From Gracilaria domingensis (lineage: Eukaryota; Rhodophyta; Florideophyceae; Gracilariales; Gracilariaceae), in NCBI GenBank assembly GCA_022539475.1, contig VCMS01000316.1:1-49170 (forward strand): a DNA stretch of 49,170 nt. Direction: 5' to 3'. The notes under the pieces were generated by a model that was not told where the DNA came from, did no database searches, and saw only the letters and a list, made by a program, of their open reading frames with translations. Both the position numbers and the translations under genes were made by a program. The first letter of the stretch is position 1. The number at the start of each line of letters is the position of its first letter. Below are positions 42,088-49,170 of this stretch, one piece after another.

Positions 42088-45000
42088 ATGGACTCGTTTA
42101 GTGGGCTCAAGATCGAGAAGTTGGGTGAGGATAACTTCCATACTTGGAAGCAGAAGATTCAGTATGTACTTGCACTGAAAGACCCTCAAGAACCATCTCA
42201 CCAGTTCTGCACCCACGGATGAAGATGAACTGGTAAAGTGGCAAATCCGCGACGAAAGGCCAGAGCTATCATTGGACTTGTCTCACGCTTGCCGACGAGC
42301 ACTTGGATCACAGTCGAGACATCGAGACTGCTGCTGACGCATGGAAGGCCATTTGCAATGTGTTTCAACGTAAGACTCTTCTTAACCGAATCAACGCCAG
42401 ACGTGCCTTCTACTCTGTCAGGATGCGCGAGGACGAGAAGATGTTGCAATTCATCAACGTGTTCGGCACTTGGCTTCCGACCTCAAGAGTATGGATGTCA
42501 ACATTGAAGAAGAGGACATTGCTATGGCCGCTCTATGTGGACTTCCGGAACGTTTCGAACACCTCATTGTTGCAATTGACACCACGATCGGAGATCGGCA
42601 ACTCACTATGGAGTTTGTGAAGAGCCGTTGTTGCAAGAAGAGCAACGTATGAGTGATCGTGCCAAGGAGGAGTCCGGTGTTGATGCTGCACTCGTGGGAC
42701 GCCAGTTTCGTAGGAAGTCATTGAAGTCGGTTGTGTGTTACTATGGTGGCATAAAGGGTCATATCCAGAAGAACTGTTTCAAGAAGCAACGTGATGGGGC
42801 CAACAAGGATCAGATCGATGCTGCTCACCCAAGTGTACATACCGCGCTCAACGATGAGCAAGGTACGGGCGGCAGCGATTCTGACTTTGTATGCCTCATT
42901 GCGAATGGTGCCGACAAGGCCACTAACAGTGACTGGATTGTTGACTCTGGAGCTACTGCGCACATGACTTATGATGACTCAATGTTCCAAACGTACGAGA
43001 CAAAGGTGTCTTCGGGTGTGAGTATCGGCAATGATTCCAAGTTGCAGTCTGTTGGTCACGGAAGTGTGGAGCTCGATCTGACAGTTGAAGGGTCCAAGCG
43101 TAAGTGCAAGCTAAAGCAGGTGGTACACGTGCCCAACTTACGGTACCACTTTGTTGTCTGTGTCACAGATTTGTGATCTGGGCTGCACGGTAGTGTTTGA
43201 CAAAGAAAAGGTATGTGTGTACAAGGGGTCAAAAGTGGTTGCCGTTGGGCGCCGCGTCAAAGACCTGTACTACCTTTGCACTGCTGCAGATCAGTTCACG
43301 GACACGGACAGTGCGCTTGTGTCAGACTTGTCTCTTTGGCATGCTCGAATGGCTCATGTGTGAATGTGGAAGGCATCAAGCAGATGGCTCGAAACGGTGT
43401 TGTGTCAGGTCTGAATGTGGATGTGGCTCAGAAGCTGGATGTGTGTTGCTCTTCTGGGGTGGGCAAAGCAACCCGTGCACCGACTCCCAAGCAAGGGGGG
43501 GAACGAGCTGAACACGTACTGGACCTGGTACACTCTGATATATCGGGGTCCAGTGAACGTGAAGTCCTTGGGAGCTCGCACTACTTTGTCACATTCATCG
43601 ATGACCACAGCCGCTACTGCTTCTTGTACATGCTCAAGACGAAGGATGAGGTGTTCCGGATGTTCATCAAGTGGCTCAGGTTTGTGGAGAACCAGATGGG
43701 CAGGAAAGTGTTAACCATCACCGCTCGCAAGAGTGTGTTGCGTGCATTACGCACTGACAATGGTGGTGAGTACTTGTCCAATCGGTTCTCCGAAAAGCTT
43801 GAGCAGTACGGTATTGAGCATCAGAGAACTGTGCCTTATAATCCACAGCAGAACGGGCTGGCCGAGAGGTTCAACCGCACACTCATAGACTTGGTCAGGT
43901 CAATGTTGCATCACAAGAATGTGCCAAAAAGCTTTTGGGCTGAGGCTCTGAATGTCTCTGTGTATGTGCGCAACAGAGTGACCTGCAAAGCGCTTCCGAG
44001 TGACGTGACGCCGTTTGAGCTGTGGCATGGACAGAAGCCTGATCTGAGCAATCTGCGTGTGTTTGGTAGCCGTTGCTGGTACAAGGTGTTGATCACAAGT
44101 TGAAGAAGCTGGAAGAGCGTGCAGTGGAGCCATCTTCATTGGGTACACTTCAGGCTCCCACGGGTACAAGTTGTGGACAGCCAGAAGAAGAAGGTGATTG
44201 TGTCACGAGATGTGAGGTTTGACGAGTGCTCTGCAACTGAAAGTGACGAGCACTCTGAACACGAGGACTACGCGGATATCGACTTGGTCGACAAGTCGGG
44301 AGCTGCTGAAGCCTCAACCTGTGACACATCCACCGATGATTCTGAAGATGATCCTTCTGCACCAGCTTCTCATGAGAGTACCTCGAATGCCAGTACGGAT
44401 GAACACACCACACCAGTCCACAAGATGAGCCGGAAGTGACAGAGACGCAGCCCCTTCGTAGATCCACACGTCAGAGAAAGACGCCATCCTCGTGGTGGCG
44501 TGGTGCCAGTGCTTTCCTTACAGCCAGTGATGATACTCCTTCGTCGTACGGTGACGCAGTGTCACGTCCTGATTCCGAAGCTTGGAAGAAGGCGATGAAG
44601 AGTGAGTATCAATCGTTGATGGAGCACGACACGTGGGATCTAGTGCCAAGGCCAGCAGACAGCAACGTGATTTCGTCCAAGTGGGTGTATGTACAGAAGT
44701 ATGAGGCTTCGTCATCTGGTGAACCGACAGTGCGTTACAAGGCTCGTGTGGTTGCGAGAGGCTTCCTGCAGATCGAGGGTGTGGACTTCTCAGAGACTTA
44801 TGCACCTGTAGTGAAGTTCACATCCATCAGAATGATCTGTCTGTGACTGCCGTGCGAGACTTCACTTGCACCAGATGGATGTGAAGACTGCCTTTCTGAA
44901 CGGTGACCTTGACGAGACAGTGTACATGGAGCAGCCAATGGGATTCACACAGCAGGGAAAGGAGGACTTGGTGTGCCGACTGAAGAAAGCGATCTATGGG

Positions 45001-46127
45001 CTTAGACAAGCACCAAGACAGTGGCACGCCAAGATATACGCCTTCCTTGTTCGTGAAATGCACCTCAAGCCGAATGACGCAGACGAGTGTGTCTACACCG
45101 GGATCATACTAGGTTTCTTGGTTATCATTGCTCTGTATGTTGACGACTTGCTGATTGCCAGTCCGAGCATGAAAACCGTGGAACGTGTGAAGGCAGAGCT
45201 GTCAAGTCGTTTCCGCATGAAGGACCTCAAAGAAGCTCGCATGGTTCTTGGATTTGAAATCCATCGAGACAGAACCAAGCGAGAGCTGTATTTGACTCAG
45301 TCAGCGTACACGAACAAGGTTTTGGAGCGATTTGGCATGCAGCTGTCGAAACCCGTTGACACTCCTATGGAGTGCGGTGTGGACTTGTCTGTTGAAGAGG
45401 AAGTGCTCACGCATGTACCGTATCGTATCGTCAGGCGATTGGCTGCCTCATGTATCTCTCTGTGGGAACTCGTCGAGACATCTCATATGCTGTGGCTAAG
45501 CTGGCCAAGTATGTTGAGAAGCCAGGAAAAACTCACTGGAAGGCGGTCAAGCGTGTTCTTCGCTATCTCAATGGCACTACCACGTTCGGGTTGACGTATG
45601 GCTCCAGCACCGATTTGCAACTGCACGGCTATGTGGGCTCTGACTGGGCTGGCGATGTTGCCAACCGCAAGTCCACTAGTGGATACTTGTTCATGTTGTT
45701 CGGTGGTGCTGTGTCGTGGTCGTCTCGTCAACAGGAGGTAGTTGCTCTGTCGAGTGCAGAGGCTGAGTACGTGAGCTTGTGCTCTGGCACCAAGGAGGCG
45801 ATCTGGCTTAGGCGACTTTGGAACGGCATTGGCAGTGTGATTGGCATGGAAGCAGACGGGTCTGTAAAGCTGCTGGTTGAACCAACTCCCATGTATGTTG
45901 ACAACCAGGGCAGCATTGACCTTGCTCGAAATGGAGTGGTGAACAGGAGAACCAAACACATTGGGATTTGGTTCCACTTCACTCGAGAAGCTCTGCAGGC
46001 CAAGTCGATTGTACTGTTCTACTGCCCGACGGATTCCATGGTTGCCGACATGCTGAATAAGCCGCTTGCGCGAGTGAAGCACGAGAGGTTCCACGAAGCC
46101 GGTGGTGTGATTCACATAGAAGTTTGA
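42088..46127 (+). pseudogene. gag-pol: Family 1 copia Gag-Pol with many frameshifts (element H)
   Basis: All domains of element A can be followed in order from ATG 42088 to TGA 46125-46127: Gag, knuckle (CYYGGIKGHIQKNC, second cysteine changed to glycine, near 42745), DSGA near 42944, integrase HHCC and DDE, RT with YVDDLLIAS near 45140, RNase H with SSAEAEY near 45755. At least nine one- or two-base indels (for example an extra C at about 42185, extra GT at about 43360, a lost G at about 44087) move it between frames, while the residues within each piece stay close to A. That pattern suggests sequence errors or very recent loss. The knuckle substitution would weaken zinc binding if real. Confidence 0.9.
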
Positions 46128-46134
46128 AGTCAGT

Positions 46135-46147
46135 GACAGAGGGAGGG
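46135..46147 (+). promoter_or_regulatory. Polypurine tract of element H
   Basis: GACAGAGGGAGGG before the LTR start at 46148, 7 bp after the pol stop. Confidence 0.85.
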
Positions 46148-46932
46148 TGTTCGATGTTGACCGTATGCTGTCACTGAAAACCAAAAGTGCTGGGGAGCAT
46201 GGGCTGTTTTGGAGGGTGCCGTTGGAAAAGCGCATATGCGCCTCTGAGCAAACTCAACGTGAAATGGGCTTCTGATTGGCTACTGCAAATGGTCATATGC
46301 ATTGTGGTTCGTACAAGTGTTGTGGCGCTAATGGGTTGTTTTCAGGGTACACGTGTGTAGCTAATACACTGGGCATGCTGTACACGATGCACAGGGTACA
46401 CAGGTATGTATGTGGACATGTAGGACAGCTTCATGTGACTTTGGCACTATGGTGAAGAGTAGATGCGCTGTCAAGAGGTTTACACTGTGGTATTGTTGGT
46501 GACGTAGGACTTGGAGTGAGTTGTGGTGACGTGTTAGTTGGTGAGCTTGTACGTAACTGTTATGGTGGCAGTGCACGGATTACAGTGTGTTGGCACTATG
46601 TGAATCTGTGCATGGTCATGGTTATGTGTAGGCACGTAACTGATGTGCACGGTTGTGCACTGTTGTGCGTTGTTGTGCTTTGTTGTTGTAAGCTGTCATG
46701 ATAGTGTGGCAGTGTTACCATGTTATGTTAGAAGATGATTGGTAGTATTGATTGTCTCTAGCTAGTGGTTTAGGTATTGCTTGGAGTTGGAGTTGTGCAA
46801 TGGTTGCGCAAAGTAGTTCTATATAAGCGATGACTGGAGCGCCTCCAAGTAAATTCCGAGCCAGAGCTGGCTAACTTCCCTTCATTCCCCTATCCTTTCT
46901 TCAACCTTCCCTTTCAGCTTCAACCTCTATCA
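46148..46932 (+). repeat. Family 1 LTR, 3' LTR of element H and 5' LTR of the following copy
   Basis: 785 bp. Its U3 start (gctggggagcatgggctg) matches A better than the 5' LTR of H does. It is followed directly by a primer-binding site. Confidence 0.92.
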
Positions 46933-46947
46933 GGTTATGGGCCCAGC
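46933..46947 (+). promoter_or_regulatory. Primer-binding site after the second H LTR
   Basis: GGTTATGGGCCCAGC, showing that the LTR at 46148 also acts as the 5' LTR of the next copy. Confidence 0.86.
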
Positions 46948-48166
46948 CCCGCTGACCTCTGCCGTTATCGTTCCCTCTCGCCGCTGATTCTCGCTGCTCT
47001 CCCTCACCGCCGTTCATCCGCTTCGCTGTTTTCCCTTTCGTTCCCTTCTCCGTTGCGTCGGGTGTGTTGACCGTATCGTTGGTCGGTGTTGACTTTCTTC
47101 TTTCGGTCGTTCGTTCCTCCCTGAGGGCGTTCTGTTGGTGGTGGTTCGACGTTGACTTTCTATCGTGATTGTGTTTGGGCGCTCGTTGTTGCCCGTGTTG
47201 TCGATCGCTATCCGCTTCGTTTGGCTCCCTCTGTTATTATTGTTGGGATCCCCACGTTGTCTTTGTGGGTTCTGATCCGAGAGGTTGAGGACCTTGTGTT
47301 GTTGAAGTCTGTGCACTTGTGTGTTGTGCTCAGCATTCGTTTCTGTTGAAGTCCGTGCACTGCGTGTATGCTCGGCAGTGTGGTGATCACTTGAGTTTCG
47401 GTGCGACGAGCGGTTGATCCGAGCAATCAGGGACGTTAGTCTGGCGGCTTGAACCAAAGCATTTGTTCCGTCTTGCGAGTTTCCCACCGGTCCTTAGGGC
47501 AGATAACCGGTGTCGGTCGAAAGACCTGGTATTCTTCGCGGGGCATTTGTGGACGGGGTGCCGTGACGTACTGCACTGGACAGGAGGTGTCCACCTTATT
47601 GTTGCTGACCTGACTTTGTGTTGGGTTCTTGATCTGTGGCGAAGGCAAACTGAAACGAGCTTTTGATCCGTACTGCTTCGGTGGTGCGGGAGGCGACGTG
47701 TCGTAGGCTGACCTCCTTTTCAGGATCAGGCCGCTTGTGAACTTCATTGTTGCTTGCTAGAAGCGTACCTCGTTTGTCATAATACCTGCAGTTTCAGGGT
47801 CGCGCAAGTTCTTGCAAGAGACCAGAGAGGGTTTTACTTGGTGAAGGAATATCTTCGGTCATTAACCATCCTCTGGAAGTCTCGTAGAGAGCGACGCACC
47901 TTCTCCTAGAACGCAGGAGGAGGTAGACTGCAGAAGTCGTTTCTTACCCGGAGAGTCTCCGGGGGTCAGGGGTCCGACTCCCTAGGGTACCAGGAATCTT
48001 AGTTCCTTTTGCACCCGACTATTCATCTTTATTGTTGTTGTTGTTTGTTGTTATTGTTGTTTGTTGTTTGTTGTTGTTGTTGCTGTTGTTGTTTACCGCT
48101 GTCGTTTGCTATTGCCGCCTATCTGCCACCGCATTATCTGGTTCGCTGCAGTTCCTCTCTTACATC
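46948..48166 (+). other. Leader of the tail family 1 copy
   Basis: Follows the leader of H closely with scattered single-base losses, including the paired hairpins (near 47948-48010) and the TTG tract (48031-48095). No gene. Confidence 0.72.
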
Positions 48167-48776
48167 ATGGACTCGTTAGTGGCTCAAGATCGAGAAGTTG
48201 GGTGAGGATAACTTCCATACTTGGAAGCAGAAGATTCAGTATGTACTTGCACTGAAAGACCTCAAAACCATCTCACCAGTTCTGCACCCACGGATGAGAT
48301 GAACTGGTAAAGTGGCAAATCCGCGACGAAAGGTGCCAGAAGCACATTGGACTGGTCTTCACGCTTGGACGAGCACTTGATCACAGTCGAGACTCGCAGA
48401 CTCTGCTGACGCATGGAACGCCATTTCAATGTGTTTCAACGTAAGACTCTTCTTAACCGAATCAACGCCAGACGTGCCTTCTACTCTGTCAAATGGCCGA
48501 GGACGAGAAGATGTTGCAATTCATCAATCGTGTCGGCACTTGGCCTCCGACCTCAAGAGTATGGACGTCAACGTGAAGAAGAGGACATGCCTATGGCTGC
48601 TCTATGTGGACTTCCGGAACGTTTCGAAACACCTCATTGTTGCAATACACCCACGGATGCGGAGATCGTTCAACTCACCATGGAGTTTGTTGAAGAGCCG
48701 GTTCTGTTGTCAAGAGAAGCAACGTAATGATGATCGAGCTGCCAAGGAGAGCCAGACGGGTATCTGATGAAGCAAT
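48167..48776 (+). pseudogene. Truncated family 1 gag (tail copy)
   Basis: Starts at ATG 48167 (MDS). It follows Gag to about codon 205 (near LLQEEQR) with many indels, then ends at an inverted family 1 LTR. The zinc knuckle, protease and pol are absent. Recognisable pieces include FNVFQRKTLLNRINARRAFY near 48430. Single-base errors become denser towards the window end. Confidence 0.78.
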
Positions 48777-49170
48777 GATAGAAGTGAACGCTAGAAACGG
48801 ACTACGGTTGAAGAAAAGCGAAAGGAATGACAGGGAATGATTCGCCAGCTTTGCTCGGATCTTACTGGCAGGCGCTCCAGTCACCGCTTAATAGATATAT
48901 TTGATGCCAACCATCGCACAACTCCAACTCAAGCTAATACCTAAAACCACCAGCTAGTGACCAAATCAATACTACCAATGCATCTTCTAACAAAACCATG
49001 ATCAACAACTGCACCATTCATGACGAGCTTGACGGAACACCACCAAAGCACAAACAACGCACAACAGTGCACAAACGCCGTGCACATCAGTTACGTGAGT
49101 CCAACACAAATAACCATGACCATGCACAGATATCACATAGGTGCCAAAACTACTGAATCCGTGCACGCCA
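48777..49170 (-). repeat. Family 1 LTR, partial and degenerate, at the window end
   Basis: Starts tgatagaagtgaacgctaga (compare tgatagaggttgaagctgaa) and follows the LTR past the TATA region, with many extra and missing bases, to the last base of the window. Orientation is opposite to H. Confidence 0.78.

Larger units (their letters stand above)
40060..46932 (+). mobile_element. Family 1 Ty1/copia retrotransposon H
   Basis: 5' LTR 40060-40843, PBS 40844-40858, leader 40859-42087, gag-pol 42088-46127, polypurine tract 46135-46147, 3' LTR 46148-46932. It is structurally complete, but the two LTRs differ at many sites and the 3' LTR is followed by another PBS and leader rather than by a target duplication. 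It is therefore part of a tandem unit, like C and D. It lies head to head with G. Confidence 0.9.

Overview
The window is a piece of eukaryotic repeat DNA made almost entirely of Ty1/copia-superfamily LTR retrotransposons, nested in and fused to one another. I see no host gene, tRNA or rRNA gene, and nothing bacterial. The host species cannot be named from the sequence. The primer-binding sites copy the anticodon arm of an initiator methionine tRNA (GCTGGGCCCATAACC). From memory, this matches the animal form better than the plant or yeast form, which is a weak hint of an animal or a lineage with the same tRNA arm.

Three LTR types occur. Family 1 (LTR about 785 bp, TGTTGGATGTTGACC...CCTCTATCA) is autonomous, with a gag-protease-integrase-RT-RNase H gene of about 1344 codons. 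Family 3 (LTR about 727 bp, TGTTGATGTTTGG...CGTTA) is a second autonomous copia lineage. Family 2 (LTR 991 bp, TGTTGGAAGTCATGC...CCTCTAACA) appears only as non-autonomous elements of about 4.5 kb with no gag-pol. They keep the family 1 primer site, leader and polypurine tract. In place of genes they carry an array of 13 or more hairpins with differing but self-complementary stems and one conserved loop (AGGTTG...GCATG). This array is the most unusual thing in the window.

Layout, left to right. 1-3171: 5' end of a family 1 element on the minus strand (B). 3172-3867: family 2 LTR scrap and decayed pol. 3868-11954: two family 2 elements in tandem sharing the middle LTR (C, D; minus). 11985-13469 and 21158-23276: halves of a degenerate family 3 element (J; minus). 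They are split by a solo family 2 LTR (13470-13630 plus 20496-21157), which is itself split by a nearly complete family 1 element (A, 13631-20495; minus). 23277-27908: family 2 element on the plus strand (E), whose 3' LTR crosses an assembly gap (N at 27317). 27909-29355: family 1 pol scrap (plus). 29356-29995: rearranged leader and LTR scrap. 29996-31440 and 37933-40056: family 1 gag-pol (G; minus) split by a family 3 element (F, 31441-37932; minus) with a perfect 5-bp target duplication CAGAA. 40060-46932: family 1 element on the plus strand (H), followed directly by a second leader and gag (46933-48776), then an inverted partial family 1 LTR to the window end.

All the gag-pol genes are broken: A by one base, F by two stops and one frameshift, G, H, I, J and the tail copy by many small indels. 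Much of the damage is single-base indels with few substitutions, so part of it may be unpolished long-read sequence rather than decay. The working picture is that family 1 Gag/RT/IN would mobilise the gene-less family 2 RNAs through the shared leader, tRNA primer site and polypurine tract. That is inference.
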